Source: a virus. From it: a stretch of DNA of 64,000 nt. The stretch is taken from the IMG/VR virus record IMGVR_UViG_3300040801_001572, positions 50,655-114,654 of that record; one strand, given 5' to 3'. Every line of letters starts with the position of its first letter. The stretch's first letter is position 1. The notes beneath the pieces were generated by a model. The model had not been told where the DNA came from and did no database searches. It was given only the letters and a program-made list of their open reading frames with translations. A program made the position numbers and the translations under genes. This document shows, piece after piece, positions 48,063 through 55,595 of the stretch.

Positions 48063-48524
48063 ATGGAAAACAGAAAAATCTGTGTTCTCTTAGTAGATCA
48101 CCAATACGATTGGGAAAATACTCAGACCCTCACAACTATGCTTCCGGATCTTTGCTGGAAGGAAGTTACTCCCGAGGAAGAAGACATTTACCGTCGTTAT
48201 GCAATGCTAAAGAATAGCAAGCTCAAAAACACTAACTATTCGTATCAGGTATTTGTTCATTTGCCACATGAACAGGTGGTGATGGACATTGACTTTGAGA
48301 AAGCCAAAGCTGAAATTGAAGAGGAAGAGGCCCGCAAAGCAGCCGAGAAGTCCAAGCGACAGAAGTCTGCTACTAAGAGCAAATTGACTAGAGAGATCAA
48401 GAAAGTCAAAAACCAAATCGACGCACTGCTTGATCCTGAGCTTGGGTACACTGAAACTTCTCTAGAAATCGTGAAGCTTCGTGACAAAATAGCAACCCTG
48501 GAAAAACAAAAACTGGAATTGTAA
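48063..48524 (+). CDS. Coiled-coil protein
   Basis: 153 aa: an N-terminal alpha/beta part (residues 1-75) and a long Lys/Glu-rich coiled coil (80-153). The stop overlaps the next start by TAATG. No family recognised. Confidence 0.62.
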   Translation: MENRKICVLLVDHQYDWENTQTLTTMLPDLCWKEVTPEEEDIYRRYAMLKNSKLKNTNYSYQVFVHLPHEQVVMDIDFEKAKAEIEEEEARKAAEKSKRQKSATKSKLTREIKKVKNQIDALLDPELGYTETSLEIVKLRDKIATLEKQKLEL

Positions 48525-48859
48525 TGGATCAAAACATCGATTTAATCCGTTCGCTCAAAGGCAAACGCAAAGGCGGCACAATCGAAGATTGGCAGCAAAC
48601 CGATCCAATCGAAGGCCACGAATACACTGGTTCTATTATCTACGGTAAAATTGTAGATGATCCTAAGTGGGGTAACACCGGAGCATTTCGAACTTCCGAG
48701 GTAGTGAAAATTCACGAAAAAGAAGGCATCGTGGAAACACGCAATACATACTACAAGCTGGGCAAGAAATTTACACCGCCTGTGCTGACCGAAGAAGAAA
48801 AAGCAGAAAAGCAGAAACAGCTCGATGATGCTGTTGAAACGCTGAGGCACTTCATATAA
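48524..48859 (+). CDS. Hypothetical protein
   Basis: 111 aa, coupled to the preceding gene. Basic N-terminus (LIRSLKGKRKGG), beta-rich middle (GHEYTGSIIYGKIVDDPKWG), helical acidic tail. No family recognised. Confidence 0.6.
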   Translation: MDQNIDLIRSLKGKRKGGTIEDWQQTDPIEGHEYTGSIIYGKIVDDPKWGNTGAFRTSEVVKIHEKEGIVETRNTYYKLGKKFTPPVLTEEEKAEKQKQLDDAVETLRHFI

Positions 48860-48869
48860 ATAACTGTAT

Positions 48870-48943
48870 GCGGGATTAGCATAGTGGCAATGCCCCTCGT
48901 TGCCAACGAGGCTAGAGGAGTTCGATTCTCCTATTCCGCTCCA
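48870..48943 (+). tRNA. tRNA-Gly (GCC)
   Basis: CCTCG-TTGCCAA-CGAGG anticodon arm; GCGGGAT/ATTCCGC acceptor; T73, CCA. A TATAAATA late box at about 48855 lies 10 nt upstream. Confidence 0.92.
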
Positions 48944-48971
48944 ATTCAATTAACCGTTAAGGAGAAAGGTT

Positions 48972-49042
48972 ATGAACAAACGAAAACCTAGCAAACTTAA
49001 CGGCACACCGAAGTAATATTCCTAGAGAATCCCGGTGTGTCG
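48972..49042 (+). promoter_or_regulatory. Lys-rich mini-ORF overlapping a 10-bp hairpin before the tRNA-Lys block
   Basis: AAGGAGAAAGGTT precedes an ATG for a 14-residue peptide, MNKRKPSKLNGTPK (48972-49016), with four lysines. Its last codons form the 5' arm of CGGCACACCG (49001-49010) / CGGTGTGTCG (49033-49042), and four tRNA-Lys genes follow. The layout is like a leader-peptide attenuator, though no T run follows the stem. Confidence 0.45.
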
Positions 49043-49059
49043 TGAAAATTTGATACATC

Positions 49060-49149
49060 GGGAGGTTTACCGAATGGCTGAAGGTACCTGACTTTTAATC
49101 AGGCGCGGAGAAATCCCCACTCTGGGTTCGAGTCCCAGGCCTCCCACCA
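49060..49149 (+). tRNA. tRNA-Lys (TTT) on a class II body
   Basis: CCTGA-CTTTTAA-TCAGG anticodon arm, A73, CCA. The D arm (ACCGAATGGCTGAAGG) is like tRNA-Ser and the variable arm is 18 nt, so it looks like a chimera of a class II body with a Lys anticodon arm. Confidence 0.85.
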
Positions 49150-49152
49150 TTC

Positions 49153-49229
49153 GGGGCGCTAACTCAATTGCGTAGAGTAACAGGCTTTTACCCTGTAGGT
49201 TCTGGGTTCGAATCCCAGGCGTCCCACCA
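49153..49229 (+). tRNA. tRNA-Lys (TTT)
   Basis: ACAGG-CTTTTAC-CCTGT anticodon arm; GGGGCGC/GCGTCCC acceptor; ACCA; normal variable loop. Confidence 0.92.
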
Positions 49230-49238
49230 AACACTCTA

Positions 49239-49314
49239 GGGTTGCTAACTCAATTGGCAGAGTACCTAATTCTTAATTAGGAGGTTCCGAGTTCGAGACT
49301 CGGGCAACCCACCA
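49239..49314 (+). tRNA. tRNA-Lys (CTT)
   Basis: CCTAA-TTCTTAA-TTAGG anticodon arm; GGGTTGC/GCAACCC acceptor; ACCA. D arm like the neighbouring Lys genes, so a duplication. Confidence 0.92.
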
Positions 49315-49322
49315 AATTCTCT

Positions 49323-49398
49323 AGGACGCTAACTCAATTGGTAGAGTAACCGGCTTTTAACCGGTAAGTTCTGGGTTCGAGCCCCAGGCGTCCTACCA
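49323..49398 (+). tRNA. tRNA-Lys (TTT)
   Basis: ACCGG-CTTTTAA-CCGGT anticodon arm; AGGACGC/GCGTCCT acceptor; ACCA. Near duplicate of the gene at 49153. Confidence 0.92.
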
Positions 49399-49439
49399 AA
49401 TTCTTTCAAGTTAACTGCTCTGGCCGAATAAGTACAGAC

Positions 49440-50063
49440 ATGTTAATTTGTGAATTTTGTGGTAAACAGTGTTTGAAAAATAACGGCTTTAAACAGCACG
49501 TCAGAATGTGCCCGAAAAATCCAAATCGGGTTTATAAGAACGGTATGCTAGGTAAAAAAGGTCGCAACCAGTGGATGAAGGCGAAAGACGAAGGCACCGA
49601 ATATGTGCTGTCGGACGTAACAAGAAAGAAACTTTCAAATGCTGCTTCGGGTCGCAAACACACCGAAGAAACAAAAAAGATAATCAGCAAAAAGCGTAAG
49701 AAGTATCTTGAAGAAAATCCCGATCAAGTTCCTTACAAACTGAATCATTATTCGAAGGGACCATCTTATGCAGAATCTTACTGGAAAGATATTTTAGATT
49801 TGCATGAGGTCAACTATATCGCAGAACATCAAATTTATTTGTATTCCTTAGACTTTGCGATTCCTGATAAAATGATCGACTTAGAGATCGACGGTAACCA
49901 ACATTATTTAGATGAGCGAATCGTCGAAAGCGATAAAAGGCGTACAGAATATTTAGAAAATCAGGGCTGGACAATAGTTCGTGTTCGCTGGTCTGAATAT
50001 CAGAAATTATCTAAGCATGATAGAGAATCCTACGTTGCAGATCTTATTGCGCAGCTTTTTTGA
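49440..50063 (+). CDS. Vsr-like homing endonuclease with zinc finger and NUMOD3
   Basis: 207 aa. An N-terminal CxxC...HxxxC finger (CEFCGKQCLKNNGFKQHVRMC) is followed by a NUMOD3-like GRKHTEETKKIISKKR. The C-terminal 95 residues have the Vsr/EDxHD-like core: YSLDFAIPDKMIDLEIDGNQHYL then KRRTEYLENQGWTIVRVRW. It follows the tRNA-Lys block; no tRNA lies directly downstream, unlike other nucleases here. Confidence 0.85.
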   Translation: MLICEFCGKQCLKNNGFKQHVRMCPKNPNRVYKNGMLGKKGRNQWMKAKDEGTEYVLSDVTRKKLSNAASGRKHTEETKKIISKKRKKYLEENPDQVPYKLNHYSKGPSYAESYWKDILDLHEVNYIAEHQIYLYSLDFAIPDKMIDLEIDGNQHYLDERIVESDKRRTEYLENQGWTIVRVRWSEYQKLSKHDRESYVADLIAQLF

Positions 50064-50081
50064 CTGTGTTAGTGTTAGTGT

Positions 50082-50438
50082 ATGACAAAACTGTACAAAA
50101 AGATAGACAGACTGATAGATCTAGTCGACACAGCAAAGCATTCCAGTTATGGTGTTACATATTGGCAAAGAGGTGATGGTTCGAGGTATCGAGAGCCAAA
50201 CTGGATACATTGCGAAACAGGTCGCGCAGCAGATGCATTTGAAAATATTCGAGCAGTAAGCCCCGGGCATCGTAGATTAACAGTGAGGGGTGAATTTGTG
50301 TCCGATGGTTACGACGACGCTATTATTGCAAAGGGTATCATATTCATTCTTCGAACTGAAAGCAAAATACAGTTCGGGACACTGAGTTTGTTAAGAAACT
50401 CGGATATATGGAAAGCCAAATATGAAGATGAAGATTAG
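50082..50438 (+). CDS. Hypothetical protein
   Basis: 118 aa, basic N-terminus, middle rich in Arg/Gly and aromatics (YWQRGDGSRYREPNWIHC). It overlaps the next gene by 17 nt. No family recognised. Confidence 0.58.
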   Translation: MTKLYKKIDRLIDLVDTAKHSSYGVTYWQRGDGSRYREPNWIHCETGRAADAFENIRAVSPGHRRLTVRGEFVSDGYDDAIIAKGIIFILRTESKIQFGTLSLLRNSDIWKAKYEDED

Positions 50439-50676
50439 AGAAACAGATTGGTTCAAGCGCAGACTGCCTACCCCACAACCAAAGGCAATAGATGTCAAGG
50501 TGCATAACTTGGTACTTGAGCAAAACCATATGTGTAAAATGACAGCATATTATGATGATGGTTCTGTGTTTCAACTGAATGCAAGAGTCAATCAAAATGA
50601 TATCAAAGGTACATGGACAGTGCACGGTATTGATCATTTAGGACACAGTGTACTGGTAGATATAGTCGATGAATGA
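50422..50676 (+). CDS. Hypothetical protein
   Basis: 84 aa, beta-rich, beginning MKMKIRETDWFKRRLPTPQP. It overlaps the Smr gene by 8 nt, so the two are translated together. No family recognised. Confidence 0.58.
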   Translation: MKMKIRETDWFKRRLPTPQPKAIDVKVHNLVLEQNHMCKMTAYYDDGSVFQLNARVNQNDIKGTWTVHGIDHLGHSVLVDIVDE

Positions 50677-50890
50677 AATCGATCTTCACGGCTACCTATT
50701 AGAGGATGCATTAGAAGAAGTGCATCGCCTAATAGCTAGAGTGAGAATGAGCGGCCACCCACAGCAGGTGAGAATCATAACGGGTCATGGCCCCATTCGT
50801 GAATCGGTTAAGCAGTTATTGACAAGTTATGGTATTGAGCATAATATCATGATTGGTAATACAGGCACAATAGTTGCAGTAGTAGACTGA
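50669..50890 (+). CDS. Smr-domain protein
   Basis: 73 aa forming just an Smr domain: IDLHGYLLEDALEEVHRLI at 4-22 (the LDxHG motif) and VRIITGHGPIRESVKQLL at 34-51 (the GxG motif). Smr domains act as nicking or RNA-cutting nucleases; in MutS2 and rescue factors they act on branched DNA or stalled-ribosome mRNA. A stand-alone phage copy could act on nucleic acid during takeover. Confidence 0.85.
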   Translation: MNEIDLHGYLLEDALEEVHRLIARVRMSGHPQQVRIITGHGPIRESVKQLLTSYGIEHNIMIGNTGTIVAVVD

Positions 50891-51267
50891 TGGCATACGC
50901 AATTTTCGTTAAAGGCGAAAAATGGAAGTACCGTTATACTGAACGAGGAACTCCAGTTCAGTTTAACAGTTCTTTCGATGCAGCGGATTGGTTAAGCAAT
51001 AAGCAGATGATCTGTAGAGCATATCGTCCACACCAGCTGATACAGGTAGATACTATGTCTCGACTTGAAGATTTAATGGAGATCGGCGCGAAGCGCATTG
51101 ATGCCACAATTGAGGCCGTGATTGAAAAGAACGAAAGCGAATGGGAAACAGGCAAAACGCTTGAACTGCAACCGTTCTTGGATAAGCACCTGGCAGGCTT
51201 GCCTGACTATGCGGATATTCCGAGCATGGAAGATCGTCAAACAATGGCAGCATCACAACCTACCTAG
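50890..51267 (+). CDS. Hypothetical protein
   Basis: 125 aa starting at the last base of the Smr gene. N-terminus MAYAIFVKGEKWKYRYTERG beta-rich, then helical and acidic. No family recognised. Confidence 0.6.
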   Translation: MAYAIFVKGEKWKYRYTERGTPVQFNSSFDAADWLSNKQMICRAYRPHQLIQVDTMSRLEDLMEIGAKRIDATIEAVIEKNESEWETGKTLELQPFLDKHLAGLPDYADIPSMEDRQTMAASQPT

Positions 51268-51295
51268 GTTCGGGATTCTGCTTGCTAAATAACGT

Positions 51296-51703
51296 ATGAG
51301 TGAGCCCAAAACATATAATTGTTTGTCTTGTGGCAAAGAAAATCTGTGGAAAGGACATAGTTACAGAAACAAATACTGCAACAATGAGTGCCAGCACGAT
51401 TACCAGCATCGTGAACGAATCAAGATTTGGTTCGAAACAGGACAAATAGGAGCTCATGTAGCAAAACGTTACTTACTCGAAAAGACAGGCTGTTGTGCCA
51501 TATGCGGCATAACAAGTTGGAATGAAAAAGAGATTGTTTTTGATCTTGACCATATCGACGGAAACAGTCAAAATAATAGACCCGAGAATTTGAGATTATT
51601 GTGTCCTAATTGTCATTCGCAAACAGACACATATAAGGCTCGCAACACGGGAAATGGCAGACACGCTAGAAGGCAGCGTTATGCTAAAGGAAAAAGTTTT
51701 TAA
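51296..51703 (+). CDS. HNH homing endonuclease
   Basis: 135 aa. An N-terminal zinc finger (CLSCGKENLW...CNNEC) and a C-terminal HNH of the cysteine type: CAICG, then FDLDHIDGNSQNNRPENLRL and LCPNCHSQTD. A TAAATA box lies 4 nt before the ATG. The gene ends 1 nt before tRNA-Thr, which itself carries a group I intron; the nuclease could be the mobility partner of that intron although it lies outside it. Confidence 0.9.
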   Translation: MSEPKTYNCLSCGKENLWKGHSYRNKYCNNECQHDYQHRERIKIWFETGQIGAHVAKRYLLEKTGCCAICGITSWNEKEIVFDLDHIDGNSQNNRPENLRLLCPNCHSQTDTYKARNTGNGRHARRQRYAKGKSF

Positions 51704-51704
51704 C

Positions 51705-51980
51705 GCCGGTATAGCTCAGCAGGTAGAGCAACTGACTTGAAAAGACGAGTGCTCCGAAGGAAACTTTGGAAGTAGAACTCCTCAAATTCGGGGAAACCTT
51801 TAACATGGCAATCCCGAGCGAAGCCCGGAAGGGAACGTGTAGAGACTTGACGGGGAGCAGCTAAGTCGTTAGATACGCTGAAGAGAAAGTCCAGACCACA
51901 AACGGTAAATGCCGGCAACGAAAGTTGTAGTTGGTAAGGTAATCAGTAGGTCCCGTGTTCGATTCATGGTGCCGGCACCA
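51705..51980 (+). tRNA. tRNA-Thr (TGT) interrupted by a group I intron
   Basis: Exons 51705-51738 and 51939-51980 join to a complete tRNA: ACTGA-CTTGTAA-TCAGT anticodon arm, GCCGGTA/TGCCGGC acceptor, ACCA. The break lies between T33-T34 and the rest of the anticodon. Confidence 0.9.
51739..51938 (+). ncRNA. Group I intron in tRNA-Thr (200 nt)
   Basis: Core sequences match the small group I introns of bacterial tRNAs: GGCAATCCCGAGC (P/Q region), GTGTAGAGACTTGACGGGG (P3/P7 5' side) and AGAGAAAGTCCAGACCAC (P7 3' side). P1 pairs exon ACTT with intron GAGT, putting a U-G wobble at the 5' splice site, and the intron ends with G (51938). No endonuclease is inside it. Confidence 0.9.
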
Positions 51981-51997
51981 TTTCACCAGAGGCAGAA

Positions 51998-52201
51998 ATG
52001 ATGTACTATCTTATTTGTTGTCTTCTTTGGGCATCCTGGGCAGCATATATGCAGGATAAACATTTCGGAAGAAATGTTCCGATGATTATTTTTGCCTTTT
52101 GCTTGAATTTTTTGTTGATGCCTGCTTGCGTAGCACTAGCAACATGGAACAAGATCAAGTACGGTAGTGTCATCAAGCGTCACAGAAACAAAGAAGAATA
52201 A
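51998..52201 (+). CDS. Small membrane protein
   Basis: 67 aa. Two membrane segments (about 3-17 and 28-50, MIIFAFCLNFLLMPACVALA) and a basic C-terminus. Similar in plan to the gene at 52611. No family recognised. Confidence 0.6.
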   Translation: MMYYLICCLLWASWAAYMQDKHFGRNVPMIIFAFCLNFLLMPACVALATWNKIKYGSVIKRHRNKEE

Positions 52202-52208
52202 TATACTC

Positions 52209-52216
52209 GATAAATA
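52209..52216 (+). promoter_or_regulatory. Late promoter, 5 nt from the start codon
   Basis: GATAAATA, then CTCGT, then ATG at 52222. Confidence 0.8.
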
Positions 52217-52221
52217 CTCGT

Positions 52222-52515
52222 ATGCGATTATACGAGTTTGATTCTGCAAGGAAAGACGGAGACGGGAGTCCACAAGAAGGCTTCACTGCAAAGGTTTGGC
52301 TTGAGAACGAAACGTTCTTCACTGTGTTCTTTGATTACAACATCATTGACGATGTTTGGAAAGCAAAGAACTATCAAGGCCCAAACGAATATCTTCCTGC
52401 CGTAACAAGCTATTCGTGGCCAGGCGGCCCGCTAATACCCGACGAAGTCAAAAGATCTTTTGAGAGACATTGGGTAAAATTTCCCCCTATGCCGCCTATT
52501 GACAGAATAGACTGA
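52222..52515 (+). CDS. Small late protein with a capsid-targeting-like N-terminus
   Basis: 97 aa. Leader MRLYEFDSARKDG contains LYE. The body is rich in aromatic residues and Pro (PGGPLIPDEVKRSF). Leaderless late promoter as for the genes at 35105, 40458 and 62918. Function unknown. Confidence 0.65.
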   Translation: MRLYEFDSARKDGDGSPQEGFTAKVWLENETFFTVFFDYNIIDDVWKAKNYQGPNEYLPAVTSYSWPGGPLIPDEVKRSFERHWVKFPPMPPIDRID

Positions 52516-52531
52516 ATTCCTTTATAATATT

Positions 52532-52606
52532 GCCCTTGTAGTACAACGGCCAGTACACCGCTTTGGTAAAGCGGAGACGATAGTTCGACTCTATCCCTGG
52601 GCACCA
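52532..52606 (+). tRNA. tRNA-Thr (GGT)
   Basis: CCGCT-TTGGTAA-AGCGG anticodon arm; T arm GATAG/CTATC; ACCA. Two mismatches in the acceptor (positions 5-68 and 6-67), so possibly weakened. Confidence 0.82.
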
Positions 52607-52610
52607 AAAT

Positions 52611-52811
52611 ATGTTTATAACTATATTGCAAATTTACGTGACACTCTGTGTCCTCTACGGACTGTTCGGCGCATACTGCGGATGGAAAGAGTATAAGACA
52701 CCTTTGGCTCCGGTCGGGTTTTTCTTTTACTTTGCTGTTCTTACGCCAGTGGGGTTGCCAAAAACAATCTATTTAACTATTAGGGATTGGTATGTCAAAA
52801 GGAAGCAGTAG
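52611..52811 (+). CDS. Small membrane protein
   Basis: 66 aa, two membrane segments (about 3-22 and 34-52) and a basic tail (WYVKRKQ). It begins 4 nt after the CCA of tRNA-Thr and overlaps the next small gene. Confidence 0.58.
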   Translation: MFITILQIYVTLCVLYGLFGAYCGWKEYKTPLAPVGFFFYFAVLTPVGLPKTIYLTIRDWYVKRKQ

Positions 52812-52950
52812 AAGACCTAGGCAAATTTCTGCACAACAAGAAGAGCTCAGATGGGAACTGATGAGCAGTAAAACTACCCCGGAACGAAAACAAGAAATCA
52901 AGAAGATTTTGGCGAGTATGAAAGATGCTACATTGGACAATAGAGATTGA
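52792..52950 (+). CDS. 52-aa helical protein
   Basis: ATG at 52792 inside the end of the membrane-protein gene. Product MSKGSSRRPRQISAQQEELR continues as a helix with a KTTPERKQEI turn. It overlaps the next gene by 26 nt. Resembles the 50-aa protein at 47861, which also lies near a YDTGDSFG-family gene. Confidence 0.6.
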   Translation: MSKGSSRRPRQISAQQEELRWELMSSKTTPERKQEIKKILASMKDATLDNRD

Positions 52951-53320
52951 TTACACAACAGGTGATACATTCGGTAGCGAAGATATCACAGGCAGCAGTG
53001 TAGGTTATTGCTGGAAAGACAAAGAGCTTGCAATCGAAGCGCTAAAGTCAATTGAAGAGCACTATGAGCTTTATCAGCTAGGTGACGATCGTTATTATCG
53101 TTGGCGCCCAGAAAGGAAAAAAGAACTGGATGCTCGAAAGAAAGAGCTCAAGGCTCGTCCCTGGTATGATAAGCAGCTCACATATTCTATAAAAGTGCAG
53201 GGCAACGACGGAGAAACAACCCACATTAGCGCATTTTGGTGCGGCTACTTCGAAACATTAAATGCAGCTCGTGTTGTGTCTATTGACCCAGATGCAGATA
53301 GAATGGAATTTAGACCATGA
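52925..53320 (+). CDS. Hypothetical protein, YDTGDSFG family
   Basis: 131 aa with YTTGDTFGSEDITGS at 10-24 and FWCGYFETLNAARVV near the end; related to the gene at 47252. Charged helical middle (KELDARKKELKARPWYDK). The stop overlaps the next start by ATGA. Function unknown. Confidence 0.65.
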   Translation: MLHWTIEIDYTTGDTFGSEDITGSSVGYCWKDKELAIEALKSIEEHYELYQLGDDRYYRWRPERKKELDARKKELKARPWYDKQLTYSIKVQGNDGETTHISAFWCGYFETLNAARVVSIDPDADRMEFRP

Positions 53321-53511
53321 CAAGAGATCGCAAAAAAGAGTTTCTTCGCAAACTAGCAGATTTGCTCGAAGAGTACGACGAAGTGATTGAATCAGGACAC
53401 GACACAGAGCCATATACTGGATCGCCTACTAGCTATGTTATAGTGTGCGGAAGAGAAACTAGTTACGACTTTTACGCAGATGATGCTCGTGCACTTGCAG
53501 AAAAAATATAA
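53317..53511 (+). CDS. Hypothetical protein
   Basis: 64 aa, helical N-terminus (RKKEFLRKLADLLEEYDEVI) then a beta-hairpin. Coupled to the preceding gene (ATGA) and ends 1 nt before tRNA-Leu. No family recognised. Confidence 0.58.
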   Translation: MTRDRKKEFLRKLADLLEEYDEVIESGHDTEPYTGSPTSYVIVCGRETSYDFYADDARALAEKI

Positions 53512-53512
53512 C

Positions 53513-53590
53513 GCGCCTGTAGAGAATTGGAATATCGGCCTTACTTAAAATAAGGTGTCATTGTCGGTTCGATCCCGACCAGGCGCACCA
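53513..53590 (+). tRNA. tRNA-Leu (TAA) with a short variable arm
   Basis: CCTTA-CTTAAAA-TAAGG anticodon arm gives TAA; GCGCCTG/CAGGCGC acceptor; ACCA. Variable region of 7 nt, so not the usual class II build of Leu. Confidence 0.85.
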
Positions 53591-53593
53591 ATT

Positions 53594-53779
53594 ATGACTG
53601 AGCAAGAACAATTAGAAAAATTATCAAAGTCACTCGAAGAAACCGTTAGTAAACTTGCTCGGCTTGTAGACAGTTTTGAAAAATTAGGTGCAAACATCGA
53701 GCACCTAGAAAAACAGAAGCAAGAATTAGACACAATCAGTAAACAAATTGAAACTTTACGAAATAATAAAAAAGGATAA
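53594..53779 (+). CDS. Small coiled-coil protein
   Basis: 61 aa from the ATG at 53594, 3 nt after the tRNA-Leu CCA. Almost entirely heptad coiled coil (LEKLSKSLEETVSKLARLVD). No ribosome site. Likely an oligomerising adaptor; function unknown. Confidence 0.6.
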   Translation: MTEQEQLEKLSKSLEETVSKLARLVDSFEKLGANIEHLEKQKQELDTISKQIETLRNNKKG

Positions 53780-53780
53780 G

Positions 53781-54611
53781 ATGAAACCTATTTGCATTTA
53801 TCACGGCAATTGTGCCGATGGGATGAGCGCCGCTGCGGTTGTAGCATGGAAACTGGGTGCAGACAACGTTGATTTTCACCCGGGGTTCTACGGAGAAGAT
53901 CCGCCCGATGTGAAAGGACGTACAGTTTATGTTGTAGACTTTTCTTATCCCCGTGAACAAACAGTTGAGATGGCCAAGCAGGCAGAGAAAATTATTATCC
54001 TCGATCATCACAAAACAGCAGAGAAAAATCTAGTGGACTTGCCCGACAACGTCGAAGCCGAATTCGATATGAACCGGTCTGGTGCAATGATGGCATGGGA
54101 CTATTTCTATCCTGGGGAAAAACCTCCCCGTGTGCTCGAGCATGTGCAGGATCGTGACCTGTGGAGATTCAAACTCGAAAACACTCGTGAGATACAAGCG
54201 GCATTGTTTTCGTACCCCTATGACATAGAACTATGGTGTGGTCTAGTGTTAACAGACGAACACATCGATCAGCTTATACAAGATGGCGTCGCCATTAACC
54301 GTAAGCACCTCAAAGACGTACATGAATTAATCGACGTCGGCACTCACGAAATTGAATTGGCTGGATATACAGTTCCTGCCCTAAACGTGCCCTACATGCA
54401 TAGTTCTGAGGCAGGTTCGAAGCTAGCAATTGACAAACCCTTTGCAGCCTGTTATTTTGTAAATGAAAATGAAGTCTATGTGAGTCTCCGCTCAACTGAC
54501 GAAGGCGTGGATGTAAGTGAAGTTGCAGAAAGCTATGGCGGCGGCGGACACAAAAAGGCGGCCGCATTTAGAATGAGCAGAACAGACTTCAAGAAAATTT
54601 TTCCCAAATAG
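53781..54611 (+). CDS. DHH/DHHA1 phosphoesterase
   Basis: 276 aa. The DHH family motifs are visible: HGNCADGMSAA at 8-18, VVDFSYP near 55, IILDHHKTA at about 72-80, and the C-terminal DHHA1 motif YGGGGHKKAAAF near 256. Relatives degrade short oligonucleotides or cyclic dinucleotides in the cytoplasm; a phage enzyme could recycle nucleotides or remove a cyclic-dinucleotide signal. AAAGGA precedes the ATG. Confidence 0.9.
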   Translation: MKPICIYHGNCADGMSAAAVVAWKLGADNVDFHPGFYGEDPPDVKGRTVYVVDFSYPREQTVEMAKQAEKIIILDHHKTAEKNLVDLPDNVEAEFDMNRSGAMMAWDYFYPGEKPPRVLEHVQDRDLWRFKLENTREIQAALFSYPYDIELWCGLVLTDEHIDQLIQDGVAINRKHLKDVHELIDVGTHEIELAGYTVPALNVPYMHSSEAGSKLAIDKPFAACYFVNENEVYVSLRSTDEGVDVSEVAESYGGGGHKKAAAFRMSRTDFKKIFPK

Positions 54612-54621
54612 AGGATAGCAA

Positions 54622-54990
54622 ATGGCTGTTGTTGAGTGGGACAAGCCGGTCGAAATGAAGTTCGACGAGGATACCGGACAAGAACTGCTGATGCAAGCTC
54701 TCAAAATTGACAGTGTCATGAAGTGGGAAGGCAAAGTCAAGCAAGTCAAGCATCGTTATTCTCTTGAGTTGCGACAGCAGTTCTCGGGTTCGTCGAATGT
54801 TCTTGTTGTGGTAGGATACCACAAAGATATGGTTCCTGATCCTAGATGGCCATCTAATCGTCCTAGCGAGGACCGAGACATCTGCGTCAGCATGAACGGT
54901 AAGACACACCTTACTGACGAAGAGTTCTACACAATGACACTGGCTATTCGTGAAGCAAAGGCAGTATTGGCACACCTCAATGAGCAGTAA
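54622..54990 (+). CDS. Hypothetical protein
   Basis: 122 aa, alpha/beta, with DPRWPSNRPSEDRDICVSM in the middle. Starts after GAGG downstream of the phosphoesterase and overlaps the next gene by 11 nt. No family recognised. Confidence 0.6.
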   Translation: MAVVEWDKPVEMKFDEDTGQELLMQALKIDSVMKWEGKVKQVKHRYSLELRQQFSGSSNVLVVVGYHKDMVPDPRWPSNRPSEDRDICVSMNGKTHLTDEEFYTMTLAIREAKAVLAHLNEQ

Positions 54991-55336
54991 AGAACCCGAC
55001 GTCCATTCTCTACTTGGCATAATTGAGATAACGTTTCCGTATACGTCTGTTCGTCGTCGGAGTATCTGCACAGATCTTGATCAAATAGAGAATTTAATAA
55101 CCAAACTAGGAACAGCATACGAACACGAAGATATTGACTACATAGGTTCCTTGCTCGGTGATTTAAATTATTGTGTATCCTCGCTGAGTGATGCAAAGGA
55201 AATAATCGAGTTTTCGGACGACTACGAAGATTATGCGTCTTACTGGGTAAAAGAAACAGAATCTCGCCTCGACGAAGATGAGTTGTTAGAACTGGAGCAG
55301 CAGAAAATCCTACATAGGCTATCGAATGGCAAATGA
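54980..55336 (+). CDS. Hypothetical protein
   Basis: 118 aa from ATG 54980. Acidic helical protein (DYEDYASYWVKETESRLDED). Overlaps both neighbours by about 11 nt. No family recognised. Confidence 0.58.
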   Translation: MSSKEPDVHSLLGIIEITFPYTSVRRRSICTDLDQIENLITKLGTAYEHEDIDYIGSLLGDLNYCVSSLSDAKEIIEFSDDYEDYASYWVKETESRLDEDELLELEQQKILHRLSNGK

Positions 55337-55595
55337 AATCGAGAAAGTAGTTTGGTTTGCATATTACCCCGGCCAGGGGTTTCTTACGTCTAAACACAGT
55401 CGTAAAAAGTCGTACGATCTTAGCAAAGCGGTAGTCTATAAAAGAAAGAACGACGTGACTAATTCTTGCTACGGTGAAGGTGTTCCGGTGTCAGCTACTA
55501 TCACACTAGACGAAGAAACATTGTCGATGCTGGCGCTGTATGCAGACGGCGGCGACAAGAATCACGGCTTTGATTTAATCAAAGGTAAGAAATGA
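55326..55595 (+). CDS. Hypothetical protein, paralogue of the next gene
   Basis: 89 aa. VVWFAYYPGQGFLTSKHSRK at 8-27 matches TIWVAYIRGKGFLTGGKKDV in the next gene, and both end with a (T/K)ITxxxExLxxLxL segment. A tandem duplication. ATGA overlap with the next gene. Confidence 0.62.
   Translation: MANEIEKVVWFAYYPGQGFLTSKHSRKKSYDLSKAVVYKRKNDVTNSCYGEGVPVSATITLDEETLSMLALYADGGDKNHGFDLIKGKK

Noticed and set aside
53748-53790. An apparent MKLYEIIKKDK start for the DHH phosphoesterase, which looks like a capsid-targeting leader
   Set aside because: It begins at a non-ATG codon inside the preceding gene, and a clear AAAGGA site serves the ATG at 53781. The match is coincidental.
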